From an uncultured Veillonellaceae bacterium (GTDB lineage Bacteria; Bacillota; Negativicutes; Veillonellales; Negativicoccaceae): 33,576 nt of DNA. The position numbers and the translations under genes were made by a program. The notes beneath the pieces are model-generated. The model worked only from the letters and a program-made list of their open reading frames with translations, was not told where the DNA came from and did not search any database. The stretch spans positions 1 to 33,576 of the forward strand of contig USPU01000004.1 of assembly GCA_900556745.1 (NCBI GenBank), in the 5' to 3' direction. Within the stretch, counting starts at the first letter, position 1. Every line of letters begins with the position of its first letter. This document shows, in pieces, positions 1 through 7,882 of the stretch.

Positions 1-62
1 CCGCAAATGCCGTCATTACCGCCGCGACCGACCTGGCACAGCGATACGCAAGAGGAGGATAA
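1..62 (+). CDS. C-terminal end of an upstream gene (partial)
   Basis: The third frame is open from the window edge to a TAA at 60-62 and ends in a plausible tail (...DLAQRYARGG). The AGGAGG ribosome site of the next gene overlaps its last codons, which is typical of tight operons. The first frame is also open, to a TAA at 64-66, so the frame choice is not certain. Proteins of the next gene's type often follow a DUF2157 or DUF4401 membrane protein, so this may be the end of one. That is context only; too little is present to identify it. Confidence 0.4.
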   Translation, partial: ANAVITAATDLAQRYARGG

Positions 63-66
63 ATAA

Positions 67-816
67 ATGGCGACTAAATGGAAATACCTGCTCGCGTTTC
101 TCGTCCTCGCGCTGGTGCAATTGGGGGTCATCTTCAGCGAGCGCAGTCAATTTGAAGAAGTATTGAACAGCGGGACTACGTACCAATCGCCCGCGATTAT
201 CGCCGGACCGCGGGATGATTATGTCCATATTTCTTTACGAGAAAATATGGATCCCTTTGTGGCGGAACCGTTGAGCCAAGCCAAATGGCTCGGTGAAAAT
301 TTGCCGGAGGATCAGGAAACGATTTACGTCGCCGTGGCGCACGATAAAAACGGCATGTTGATGGTGAAAGGCGCGGATCTGAAGAAACCGGTGCAAGGCG
401 ACTATATTAAAACGATTGCTTGGGGCGTGGACAATGGCGTGGTATCTTTCCCCATTCCGTTTATGCGTTTCTATTTACCCGGTTACCAATTACAGGATCT
501 GCCGTGGGATGAATTCATGGCGCTTGATCCTTTGACACCGGAACAGGTGGAACAAAAAGAAGCGGAGCTAGCGCGCGCGGAACCGTCGCCGGAAACGGCG
601 GATATGCGCGCGGAAATCGCCCGACATAAAGCCGCCGGCGAACCGATTTCCATGCCGCGGCACCAAATCATCGCGGAGTTTAAGTTGGCGGACGGACACG
701 GCGTGATCACGGAAGTGTATGTGGACGGACATCCGCTTTCCGGCTGGTATCAGACGAGCGCGGCGCCGGCGACCGTCGAGATTACGCCGACAACAGAAGG
801 AGCAAAGAAAGCGTGA
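67..816 (+). CDS. GDYXXLXY-like membrane-anchored protein
   Basis: A 249-residue protein with one N-terminal membrane segment (about residues 7-24) and an outside domain. Residues 49-58 (RDDYVHISLR) resemble the GDYxxLxY signature in degenerate form, and the stretch around residues 111-142 (GDYIKTIAWG... then a phenylalanine/proline-rich segment) resembles the family's second conserved block. The family's function is unknown; members usually sit beside DUF2157/DUF4401 membrane proteins. The C-terminal quarter is Glu/Ala rich (about 165-195) and probably helical. The start has AGGAGG about 7 bases upstream. The stop overlaps the GTG start of the ArsR gene, so the two are likely co-translated. 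The family call is moderate because the key motif is imperfect. Confidence 0.55.
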   Translation: MATKWKYLLAFLVLALVQLGVIFSERSQFEEVLNSGTTYQSPAIIAGPRDDYVHISLRENMDPFVAEPLSQAKWLGENLPEDQETIYVAVAHDKNGMLMVKGADLKKPVQGDYIKTIAWGVDNGVVSFPIPFMRFYLPGYQLQDLPWDEFMALDPLTPEQVEQKEAELARAEPSPETADMRAEIARHKAAGEPISMPRHQIIAEFKLADGHGVITEVYVDGHPLSGWYQTSAAPATVEITPTTEGAKKA

Positions 817-1181
817 AAGTGAATACAAGTACAGACGCATTGTCGCACGAGGCCGCGGCTTGGTTGGCGGGCACGTTGGATACGGAAGAGAAACGCCGCC
901 TGCTATTGCGGTTGGCGGATATTTTTAAAGTGCTCGGCGAGCCCACGCGGCTGAAAATTTTGCGTGTGCTTTGGCAAGGTGAATGTTGCGTGAACGATTT
1001 GGCGGAAGCGATTGATATGGAAGCGTCCGCGGTCAGTCACCAGCTGCGCATTCTTCGCCAGGCGCACTTGGTGGATTTTCGTAAAATAGGCAAAAATGCC
1101 TGCTATTTTTTGGATGACGCGCACGTGGTGCATTTGCTTGAGCAGGGTCTCAACCATGCCGCGCATCGGGGAGAGGAGTAG
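813..1181 (+). CDS. ArsR/SmtB-family metal-sensing repressor, CzrA-type zinc site
   Basis: A 122-residue winged-helix repressor. The helix-turn-helix lies around residues 60-90 (CVNDLAEAID then ASAVSHQLRILRQAHLV). The C-terminal helix carries D102-x-H104-x10-H115-x2-H118, exactly the spacing of the alpha-5 zinc site of CzrA (D-H-H-H), so zinc or a similar metal is the likely signal. Two cysteines (C58, C59) lie near the alpha-3 region but the full alpha-3N cysteine set is not present. The GTG start overlaps the stop of the preceding gene and has AGAAGGAG about 10 bases upstream. It sits inside an operon with no obvious metal exporter in view, so its target may be this operon or one elsewhere. 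Confidence 0.88.
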   Translation: MKVNTSTDALSHEAAAWLAGTLDTEEKRRLLLRLADIFKVLGEPTRLKILRVLWQGECCVNDLAEAIDMEASAVSHQLRILRQAHLVDFRKIGKNACYFLDDAHVVHLLEQGLNHAAHRGEE

Positions 1182-1183
1182 CC

Positions 1184-1675
1184 ATGCGGTTGTACTTGAT
1201 GCGCCATGGTCATGCCGTCAAAGAACGGGCGACGTTGGATAATTTTCATCGTCCGCTGACGGATACCGGCATCGCGGAAACGGAAAAGATGGGCCGTCAC
1301 CTGAAGGAAATGTTGCCGGATCAGGCGGTCGGAATTTATTTGAGCCCGCTGGTGCGTACGCAACAAACCGGTGAGATCCTGGCGCGAACTTTGCGAGAAG
1401 GTCGCGCGGATGCCGATGTGACGAGCGGGACGTTGTACGCGTTGGCGCGTGACAATTGGGAGCCGCTTGATAATCATCTGATCAATCTGACGGCCTCCGG
1501 CGGTCCCGAGCATATTTTCTTCGTCAGCCACCAGCCGTTTTTGGAAGCGTGGTTGTACGGACTGACCGGAGTCAGTCTTTCCTTCAAGCAAAGCAGTATC
1601 GCGGTCATCGATTTGCGCCGCGGCAAAAAATCAAAGTTGGTGGCGTATTTGACGCCGTCATTGTGGGAGAAATAA
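1184..1675 (+). CDS. sixA: SixA-like histidine phosphatase
   Basis: A 163-residue small histidine-phosphatase protein. The N-terminal catalytic motif is R7-H8-G9 (LMRHGHA); a second arginine lies in LVRTQQT, and a late histidine in FVSHQPF completes the usual RHG...R...H set. Length and the short single domain match SixA, which removes phosphate from phosphohistidine, rather than the longer phosphoglycerate mutases. The start lies 2 bases after the ArsR stop, with GAGGAG just upstream. No partner phosphotransfer protein is visible, so the substrate is open. Confidence 0.8.
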   Translation: MRLYLMRHGHAVKERATLDNFHRPLTDTGIAETEKMGRHLKEMLPDQAVGIYLSPLVRTQQTGEILARTLREGRADADVTSGTLYALARDNWEPLDNHLINLTASGGPEHIFFVSHQPFLEAWLYGLTGVSLSFKQSSIAVIDLRRGKKSKLVAYLTPSLWEK

Positions 1676-1676
1676 A

Positions 1677-2276
1677 TTGCACAGTCACTTTTTTGCGTAT
1701 TTGGCGCGCATGAAATTCATCAAGCGTTGGGGCTTGATGAAAAATACGATGGCGGAAAATATTCAGGAGCACAGTTTGCAGACGTCGATGATCGCGCATA
1801 TGTTGGCGGTACTTCGCAATGCGCGGTACGGCGGCCACGTCGATCCGGAACGGGCGGCCGTTCTCGCCATGTACCATGATGTCAGCGAAGTGTTCACCGG
1901 CGATATGCCGACGCCGGTCAAATATTTTAATGAGGATATTCGCGCGATGTACGGCACGATCGAGCAGGCGGCCGTGGAAAAATTATTTGCCACATTGCCC
2001 GCTGACCTGCGCGACGCGTATCGGGCGTATATTTTGATGCCGGAAGAAGATCCCCTGTGGGAATTGGCGAAAGCGGCGGATACACTCAGCGCCTATTTGA
2101 AATGCGTCGAGGAACGCACCGCGGGCAATCCGGAGTTCGATGAAGCGTACGCGACGATTCGTAAAAAATTGGAAGAGTCGCCCGTACCGGAAGTGCATGA
2201 TTTTCTCGCGACATTTGCGCCGAGCTTTACGCTGACGTTGGACGCGCTCAACGCGAATGCGAAGGAAGAAAAATGA
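1677..2276 (+). CDS. yfbR: YfbR-type 5'-deoxynucleotidase (HD domain)
   Basis: A 199-residue protein, the same length as E. coli YfbR as I remember it, with near-identical motif order: SHFFAYLAR at the start, K16-R17-W18, EHSLQ (H32), MYHDVSEVFTGDMPTPVKYF (H67, D68) and KAADTLSAYLKC (D135). These are the HD-type metal ligands of a dNMP 5'-nucleotidase, which hydrolyses deoxynucleoside monophosphates in the cytoplasm. It begins with TTG, one base after the previous stop, with GGGAG about 7 bases upstream. Its end overlaps the next gene by ATGA, so it is translationally coupled to the pyridoxal kinase gene. Confidence 0.92.
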   Translation: MHSHFFAYLARMKFIKRWGLMKNTMAENIQEHSLQTSMIAHMLAVLRNARYGGHVDPERAAVLAMYHDVSEVFTGDMPTPVKYFNEDIRAMYGTIEQAAVEKLFATLPADLRDAYRAYILMPEEDPLWELAKAADTLSAYLKCVEERTAGNPEFDEAYATIRKKLEESPVPEVHDFLATFAPSFTLTLDALNANAKEEK

Positions 2277-3121
2277 CGCCATGGCCCGTTCTTTTAATCA
2301 ATGACTACATCGAGCACGGCGCGTCGAATATGAACGTGCTGGAGCCGATTTTGCGCGCGCTCGGTTATCCCGTGTCGGGATTGCTGACGGCGGTAATGAG
2401 CCACAGTTTCGAGTATGGAGACTATGACTATTTTCCGCTGACGGAGCATCTGCGGCGGACTTTGCCGCTGTGGGACAAACAGGGATTCACGTTTGCCGCG
2501 GTGGCGACCGGTTTTATCGACAGCCTCGGCAGTTTGGAACAATTTGCGTTGCTGCGACAAGCGTTACCGAAATGGCGCGCGCAAGGTTCGTTTATTCTGG
2601 TGGATCCCGTAATGGGGGATAACGGCACCTTGTATCCCACATTGCCGCAGGAACTTGTCACGGAAATGCGCACTCTTTTGCCGGTGGCGGATATCATTAC
2701 GCCGAACTGGACGGAAGCGGCGTTGCTTTTGGGGGAAGATCCCGCGTGTGAGCAAAGCGTCGCGCCGCAATGGCTCGAACGCTTATGCGCGTTGGGGACG
2801 CGCGCTTGCGTGATCACGGGCGCGGGAAATCCTGACGCGAACGTCGGAACCATTTATTATCGGTCGGCGGACGGTCACGCGGGCGCTGTCGATTTTGCGC
2901 GTCTGGCGCCGAATTTCAGCGGCAGCGGCGATTATTTCAATGCGGTACTGCTCGCGGCGTTGCTGCGCGGTGAATCGCTCGCGCAGGCGGTGAAGACGGC
3001 GGCGCGATTTATTGAATTCGCGCTGCGTGAAACGCAGGCGCAGAAAAGTAATGCAGGCAACGGCTTGGTACTTCGCGGCGCGTTGCAAGCGACGGTAAAA
3101 AAATGGACGGAAGACGAATGA
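2273..3121 (+). CDS. Pyridoxal/pyridoxamine kinase family protein
   Basis: A 282-residue ribokinase-fold protein of the PdxK/PdxY type, which would phosphorylate B6 vitamers toward pyridoxal 5'-phosphate. Visible motifs are FILVDPVMGDNGTLY (phosphate and metal region), ITPNWTEAALLL (the family's TPN element) and NFSGSGDYFNAVLLA near residue 220, which holds the G-x-G-D catalytic loop. It is the last gene of the operon and ends about 10 bases before a strong hairpin terminator. The exact vitamer preference cannot be read from sequence. Confidence 0.85.
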   Translation: MTPWPVLLINDYIEHGASNMNVLEPILRALGYPVSGLLTAVMSHSFEYGDYDYFPLTEHLRRTLPLWDKQGFTFAAVATGFIDSLGSLEQFALLRQALPKWRAQGSFILVDPVMGDNGTLYPTLPQELVTEMRTLLPVADIITPNWTEAALLLGEDPACEQSVAPQWLERLCALGTRACVITGAGNPDANVGTIYYRSADGHAGAVDFARLAPNFSGSGDYFNAVLLAALLRGESLAQAVKTAARFIEFALRETQAQKSNAGNGLVLRGALQATVKKWTEDE

Positions 3122-3128
3122 GAGCAAA

Positions 3129-3160
3129 CAAAAAGCGCTTACCGCGGTAAGCGCTTTTTT
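3129..3160. terminator. Bidirectional terminator between the kinase operon and the M48 protease gene
   Basis: A 12-bp stem (AAAGCGCTTACC / GGTAAGCGCTTT) with a tiny GC loop, flanked by A-run and T-run, lies between two convergent genes. It can end transcription in either direction. Confidence 0.9.
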
Positions 3161-3165
3161 TGTGA

Positions 3166-4386
3166 TCAGTTTTTGCGACCGAGAATCGCGTTGACGCGAT
3201 CTTTAATGTTGCCTTCCGAAGCTTTTTTCGGCGCGGCCTTTTTGACGTCTTGCGCCGGTTTGGTTTTCGCTGTCTGTTTTATTTTTTTGGAAGATGTATC
3301 CGTTTTTACTTCTTTGGCTTTCGCTTCGGGGGTAAGGGCTGCGTTCAAACGATTGACAATCGCGTGGCCGTCTTCACCGGAGGAAAGGGTGTACAGTGAT
3401 TGGCCGCCTACATAAATCGCACCGCCGTCTAATCGCGCCGGTTGCATTTTATGATCACGGACAAGGCGCGCCAGACGACCCGCGACATAGTACGCGCGCG
3501 TTTCGGCATCATAATTTCCGACTTTGACCGGTGTCAATACGGTCTTGTCGTTGACGATAACATCGGCGCCTTTGACGGTGACGCGGTTGCCGGAATACGC
3601 CTGCATACGGTTGACCGCTTCCGTGACGCGCGATTCGTTACGCGGATGCGAGTTCGGCGCAATAACGCGCGCGATGCCGTCCTTGAAACCGGAGCCGTAT
3701 TCTTTCAATAAGGCGTGCATCGCGGCCGGCGCGCCGCCGAGATTGTAGTCCGTTTTTTCCAGGATGGTAAAACCGAGGTCATCCGCAGCTTTTTCCTGAC
3801 CCATCGTGAATACTTCGTTGTTAATATAATTCAGTCCTAAATTCATCAGCAGCGTTTGCACGGCGGACGAATCACCGCCGGAAAGAACGGCGGAGCCGGC
3901 GACGGCAAGACTGAGCTTTTTGGTTACGCCATTGACGATGTCGCGATGTTCGCCGTGACTGACTTCATGAGCGAGCACAAACGCCAATTGCTGATCGTCA
4001 AGCACGTCCAATGTGCCTTTGTTGACGGAAAGCACGGCAGCAAGCGTACAATACGCGTTGATATCATCGGAAGGGTTCACAAAAATCACATATTTGCGCT
4101 TGGGGACGCCGCTTTTCACAAGGGAATCCAAAATGCGTTTGGCGCGTTCCTGATAGGCGGCATTATCATAGTAACCGCTTTGTTCTTTGGCGTTGGCGAG
4201 CACTTCTTCCTGCCCGTTTTCGTCAAGTTCGCGCAACTGTTCGCGAATCACGCCCATTTGCACCGCACCTTTAAGTACGGAGACGCCGATACCGCCCCAC
4301 GAGGCTTCCACCGGCGCCGCCAGCGGCATCGTTAAAAAACATGCGGCAAGAACCGCCGCGGTATATTTACGAAATGTAAGGAACAT
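3166..4386 (-). CDS. Secreted M48-family metalloprotease
   Basis: A 406-residue exported protein. The chosen ATG (4386) has AAAGGAG 7 bases upstream; an in-frame ATG 30 bases further out lacks a site and would spoil the signal peptide. Residues 1-28 form a signal sequence ending VEA, with an LAAC at 13-16 that could alternatively be a lipobox. The zinc motif is H140-E-V-S-H144, and the third ligand is E198 in GQEKAADDLG, the M48/BepA-like arrangement. The NSHPRNESR segment near residue 250 is also typical. The C-terminal quarter is Lys/Ala-rich low-complexity sequence ending in a short helix. Likely role: quality control of exported or cell-envelope proteins. Confidence 0.88.
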   Translation of the reverse strand: MFLTFRKYTAAVLAACFLTMPLAAPVEASWGGIGVSVLKGAVQMGVIREQLRELDENGQEEVLANAKEQSGYYDNAAYQERAKRILDSLVKSGVPKRKYVIFVNPSDDINAYCTLAAVLSVNKGTLDVLDDQQLAFVLAHEVSHGEHRDIVNGVTKKLSLAVAGSAVLSGGDSSAVQTLLMNLGLNYINNEVFTMGQEKAADDLGFTILEKTDYNLGGAPAAMHALLKEYGSGFKDGIARVIAPNSHPRNESRVTEAVNRMQAYSGNRVTVKGADVIVNDKTVLTPVKVGNYDAETRAYYVAGRLARLVRDHKMQPARLDGGAIYVGGQSLYTLSSGEDGHAIVNRLNAALTPEAKAKEVKTDTSSKKIKQTAKTKPAQDVKKAAPKKASEGNIKDRVNAILGRKN

Positions 4387-4423
4387 GAGCTCACTCCTTT
4401 CACAACAAAAAGCCATTTTCTCA

Positions 4424-4432
4424 ATTATAGCA
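4424..4432 (-). promoter_or_regulatory. Extended -10 promoter for the M48 protease gene
   Basis: On the minus strand TGCTATAAT reads as an extended -10 element. No good -35 is present 17 bases upstream. It would start transcription about 30 bases before the chosen start codon. Confidence 0.45.
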
Positions 4433-4448
4433 TGGTATATGTTTCTTT

Positions 4449-6113
4449 TTATTCACGGATTTGTTTACGGATCGTCAACGCATCCAAACCGTAGTAGCGT
4501 TTCAAACCGTATTGGGAAACGCCGTTATCGAGTTCCACATAGAAGATATGGCGCAGCATGCGCTGCGTAAAGGGAAGCGCCTCGAGCTCGACGGAGGTAT
4601 AGCCTTGCGCTCGCGCGTCGCGGATATAGGCCATGCGCGCCTGATCGATTTCGTAAATTCTCACGGTGAAATACAATGTGCCGAGCAAAAACGGCAGCGT
4701 AATCAACAAAACGATACCGACAACGAAACGTTGCTCCCGCGCGAAGGCGCGGCGAACCACGGGCACGTCATACAAACCGACCGTGCCGGCGATCAGGCAC
4801 AGCACGGCGAACATCGATGCACGAGCGGGAAAAGTCGGCGCGCCGAGCATCGCGAGATTGCTGACGGCGGCAAGCGCTGCGGTAATCAATAAAAAGCGCA
4901 CGGGGGGATATTGATTCCAAAGCGTGCGAAATGTCAGCCGCCAGCCGGCCGTTTTCGTTACCGCCGGTGTGAGCATGAGGCGTTGGCGCAAAAGACGATA
5001 CACGAGCCAAATAAGTAAGAGATAAAGACCCATCTCCTCGACGCCGGAACCGAGATTTTGCAGAAGGCGCACCGTTTTCGGCTTGAGCAAACCGAGCGCG
5101 TGAGCGATTGCGATTAAGCCGTCGCCAAACCAACGCCCGACAAAACCGTCGGTGGCATATGACACCGCGAGTACCGCAGCGAGAGCGCCGGCGATATACA
5201 GCGGACGTTTCGATCCGGATGGCGCTGTCGCATTACGCCCGTAACGAGATATCGCGATTTGTCGATAGGCTAACATCCACATGAAAATCAGCGGCAAAAT
5301 ATAGAGCATCATTTCACCGTTTCCCGCGAACTGATTGCCGATCCTTCGACCGATGGAAGCGGACACCTCCGCCACGCGGACAAAATTACCGGGCGCGGCG
5401 ACCAGCGCGATGAAACCGAGTACGCTCCCGACGACACCGGCGATCTGCCAGCGATACCGCTGACCTTTATGCCAACTGTACAGCGTCACCGCGGTCGCCG
5501 CGACGATGGTCGCGAGCGAAGCGTTTTCTTCGCCCCAACCGGCGAGAATGCCTAGCAAAAACATAGCGCCTGCCGCTAAATAACTGTCGGCAAGCGTTCG
5601 TGTCGGACGCAGAGAAAAATGGTACGGTAAAAGAAACCATACCATGATGGTCATCGTCCACAGATATACGGTCGAGCCGCACATCCACACCGCCACCTCA
5701 CCGAAGTGCGGCAGCGTATACCAAAGCGCGAGCAGTACGGCGGCGATGCGCACCGGCGCGGGTGATTTTTCAATACGTCCCGCGCTGTGCCAGCTGAGAC
5801 CGAGCGCCATTAAAATGAAGCAAAGCGCGTTGGCGATATTGAACCAAACCTTGGGCCAGCGCAAAAAATTATCCAACACAAAAAAAGCGACCATGCGTCC
5901 GCCGTGCATTTGGTAGTGACGCGCGAGAGACGTCATGACGTCATGAAAGCTTTCAATCGGCACCAGCGTTTGCCAAATCAGCGCGTACTCATAATCATCG
6001 CGGTGCCAGGGCGTCCAGTTGTTCAGAGCGAACATGTAGATAAACGCGGCGCCAAGCAGCAACCAGCCGCCGTAGCGACGCCACCAAGGTAAGTGAGAAG
6101 AAGTTCGGTTCAT
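4449..6113 (-). CDS. DUF6056-like polytopic membrane protein
   Basis: A 554-residue protein with about 11-12 hydrophobic segments. It starts with one segment (residues 16-31), followed by an outside loop with H37-R-D39-D40-Y, then HGGR near 71 and WGEE near 197. An acidic pair in the first outside loop is typical of GT-C-fold glycosyltransferases that use lipid-linked sugars, and DUF6056 proteins share this plan. A role in decorating an envelope glycan is therefore possible but unproven. AAAGGAA precedes the start. The DUF2254 stop is only 20 bases upstream, so the two are probably cotranscribed. Confidence 0.6.
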   Translation of the reverse strand: MNRTSSHLPWWRRYGGWLLLGAAFIYMFALNNWTPWHRDDYEYALIWQTLVPIESFHDVMTSLARHYQMHGGRMVAFFVLDNFLRWPKVWFNIANALCFILMALGLSWHSAGRIEKSPAPVRIAAVLLALWYTLPHFGEVAVWMCGSTVYLWTMTIMVWFLLPYHFSLRPTRTLADSYLAAGAMFLLGILAGWGEENASLATIVAATAVTLYSWHKGQRYRWQIAGVVGSVLGFIALVAAPGNFVRVAEVSASIGRRIGNQFAGNGEMMLYILPLIFMWMLAYRQIAISRYGRNATAPSGSKRPLYIAGALAAVLAVSYATDGFVGRWFGDGLIAIAHALGLLKPKTVRLLQNLGSGVEEMGLYLLLIWLVYRLLRQRLMLTPAVTKTAGWRLTFRTLWNQYPPVRFLLITAALAAVSNLAMLGAPTFPARASMFAVLCLIAGTVGLYDVPVVRRAFAREQRFVVGIVLLITLPFLLGTLYFTVRIYEIDQARMAYIRDARAQGYTSVELEALPFTQRMLRHIFYVELDNGVSQYGLKRYYGLDALTIRKQIRE

Positions 6114-6133
6114 ATCAGTTCCTTTATTTTACT

Positions 6134-7522
6134 TTACTGTTGATCGTTTTCGTCACGCAGCTCTGCAAAAAGAGCCGTCAGGTCGGCATCCGCCAATGAT
6201 TTTTGACGTTCCGCCGCTTCGTCATCGGGAAAATACGCGGAGGCTTCGATCGGCGTATCATCCGGAAAATATTGGACATAGGCGCTTTCCACGCGAAACA
6301 AATCCTGACGGACGCTGAATGTTCGGCGCGCGTGTTCCAAAATCAAGCGCGCCTGAATACGCGCCGCGTTGCGAATCGTTTCCTCGGGAGCATGGCGCGA
6401 AACCGCATACATAATGTGCAACGCCTGCATGGATATACCTGCATTTTGGGCGCTGTCGCGAATGATGCCGTCAAAGGAACGATAGATGAAATCCTCTTCC
6501 TGCAGAGGTTGCATGCCGATGCGATCGTATACGGTCTCGTTGTCGCGCGGCGCGGTAGCGTCCAGCAGCAATTTCGCCATCAGATTCATCACCGCTATCA
6601 CCGAACCGGGATCGTTCATCGAGGGGGAAATTGAGCGTTGCGCGATTTCTTTTAAGACGATAAAACCGAAACGAGGATCCTGTTCATAACTGCGCGTCGG
6701 CTTAACGATAAAGAAACTGCGTAAAAGCGACAGACCTTCTTCCGTCAACGCGTCCGAACCGTCATTCAGGTAAATATCCGCCAGCGGTTCGCCGCGATAC
6801 AGAAAGTCACCCGGATTCAAGCGAATGAAAACATGCGCGTCATGTTTTTCCGCCCACTTCTGTAAAAGGTCCAAATGAATCTGCGCGAACTCGCCCGTCT
6901 CGGCGCAAATAAAATGCGCATCCGGCAGCGCGTCTTTCGCCGGCACCCATGTGGCGCCGAGGTTAGGAAGGCTGCGATAACGGCGCATAGTCTCTGCCGC
7001 TTTGTCATATACCTTACCCATCGTGTCGCCCAAGTGTCCGAGTGTCGATAGTACCTGCACCCAGCGGATCAGTACAACAATCAGGTAGGCGATGACGACA
7101 ATCGTACTGAGGAAAAAGAGGAAGCGGCCGTTTTGCGCGAAGGAACCGCTTCCCAAGGCGATCTTTGTGATAATGGCATAAATAAATGTCGAAATGAAAC
7201 TGGCGATGGCGAGTCGGGTGCTGTCGTCCGCCATGACGAGTTCGACGGAACGCGGGGTCGCGCCGCGTGACGCGGATGAAAACGCATTCTCCATAATGGA
7301 AAGAGAAAAAGTGGTGACCGCCAGCATGCTCGACGCCAAAATGGTCAACAGACCATCGATCGTGCGCGACGGAATATCCGGGAACAGGTTGGTCGGAAGA
7401 TAACGTGTACTGACGAGTACCGCGATGACATATAGGATAACAAACAGTGCGCCTTTGGCGGGTTGCCACCAAATGGTTTTGCGCGGTTGTTTCAGCCAAC
7501 TGAAAAATTTTAATGTAGTCAA
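6134..7522 (-). CDS. DUF2254 membrane protein
   Basis: A 462-residue protein using the TTG at 7520-7522, which has AAAGGCGG 7 bases upstream. The reading frame stays open a further 70 codons, but that part has no ribosome site, runs over the tRNA terminator and is not protein-like. Four membrane segments lie in the first about 155 residues. SSMLAVTTFSLSIM followed by ATPRSVELVMADDSTR is the hallmark of DUF2254, and a long cytoplasmic or outside domain follows. The family's function is unknown. It sits directly upstream of the DUF6056-like gene. Confidence 0.82.
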   Translation of the reverse strand: MTTLKFFSWLKQPRKTIWWQPAKGALFVILYVIAVLVSTRYLPTNLFPDIPSRTIDGLLTILASSMLAVTTFSLSIMENAFSSASRGATPRSVELVMADDSTRLAIASFISTFIYAIITKIALGSGSFAQNGRFLFFLSTIVVIAYLIVVLIRWVQVLSTLGHLGDTMGKVYDKAAETMRRYRSLPNLGATWVPAKDALPDAHFICAETGEFAQIHLDLLQKWAEKHDAHVFIRLNPGDFLYRGEPLADIYLNDGSDALTEEGLSLLRSFFIVKPTRSYEQDPRFGFIVLKEIAQRSISPSMNDPGSVIAVMNLMAKLLLDATAPRDNETVYDRIGMQPLQEEDFIYRSFDGIIRDSAQNAGISMQALHIMYAVSRHAPEETIRNAARIQARLILEHARRTFSVRQDLFRVESAYVQYFPDDTPIEASAYFPDDEAAERQKSLADADLTALFAELRDENDQQ

Positions 7523-7583
7523 TATGGTACCGCCTTTTGCCGAATCCTTTACGCGCCAACTAAAACAAATAATTCTTACCGTT

Positions 7584-7592
7584 ATTATACCA
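7584..7592 (-). promoter_or_regulatory. Extended -10 promoter for the DUF2254 operon
   Basis: The minus strand reads TGGTATAAT, a consensus extended -10, about 60 bases before the TTG start. The -35 position is poor, as is common for extended -10 promoters. Confidence 0.5.
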
Positions 7593-7685
7593 CTGACGGC
7601 GCGCTCTGCCGGATGAACGGCGCGAATGTATCGGGAAGGAAGCCTTCCATGGGGCCGTAAAAGAAACATGGCGCGTTTGCGCAAC

Positions 7686-7711
7686 AAAAAAGCTCCCGAC
7701 TCGGGAGCTTT
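7686..7711 (-). terminator. Terminator after tRNA-Gly
   Basis: On the minus strand, GCTCCCG-AGT-CGGGAGC followed by a run of seven T's lies about 27 bases past the tRNA 3' end. This would end the single-gene tRNA transcript. Confidence 0.85.
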
Positions 7712-7737
7712 GAACGTCATCGAAATCAACATAAAGT

Positions 7738-7812
7738 TGGAGCGGGTGAAGGGAATCGAACCCTCTACATTCAGCTTGGGAAGCTGACGTTCTACCGATG
7801 AACTACACCCGC
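7738..7812 (-). tRNA. tRNA-Gly (anticodon CCC)
   Basis: A full cloverleaf on the minus strand: acceptor GCGGGTG/CACCCGC, D arm GTTC/GAAC, anticodon stem TCAGC/GCTGA with loop TTCCCAA (anticodon CCC at 7778-7780), T arm with TTCGATT loop, discriminator T, and an encoded CCA. It reads the GGG glycine codon. It is flanked by its own promoter and terminator, so it is a monocistronic unit. Confidence 0.96.
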
Positions 7813-7824
7813 TTGACGGTACAT

Positions 7825-7853
7825 ATTATAGCATATTTACCGTTCTCTACCAA
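7825..7853 (-). promoter_or_regulatory. tRNA-Gly promoter
   Basis: Minus-strand TTGGTA, 17-base spacer, TATAAT preceded by TGC (also an extended -10). Transcription would start a few bases before the mature tRNA 5' end. Confidence 0.75.
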
Positions 7854-7882
7854 GTGAGTGTAAGCACCGCGCTGCTCTTGAT

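Noticed and set aside
3131..3158. CcpA-type cre site (GTAAGCGCTT core)
   Set aside because: The sequence is fully explained as the arms of a terminator hairpin between convergent genes.
7523..7732. 70-codon in-frame extension upstream of the DUF2254 TTG start
   Set aside because: It crosses the extended -10 promoter and the tRNA terminator and has no ribosome site. The TTG with AAAGGCGG fits the family start better.
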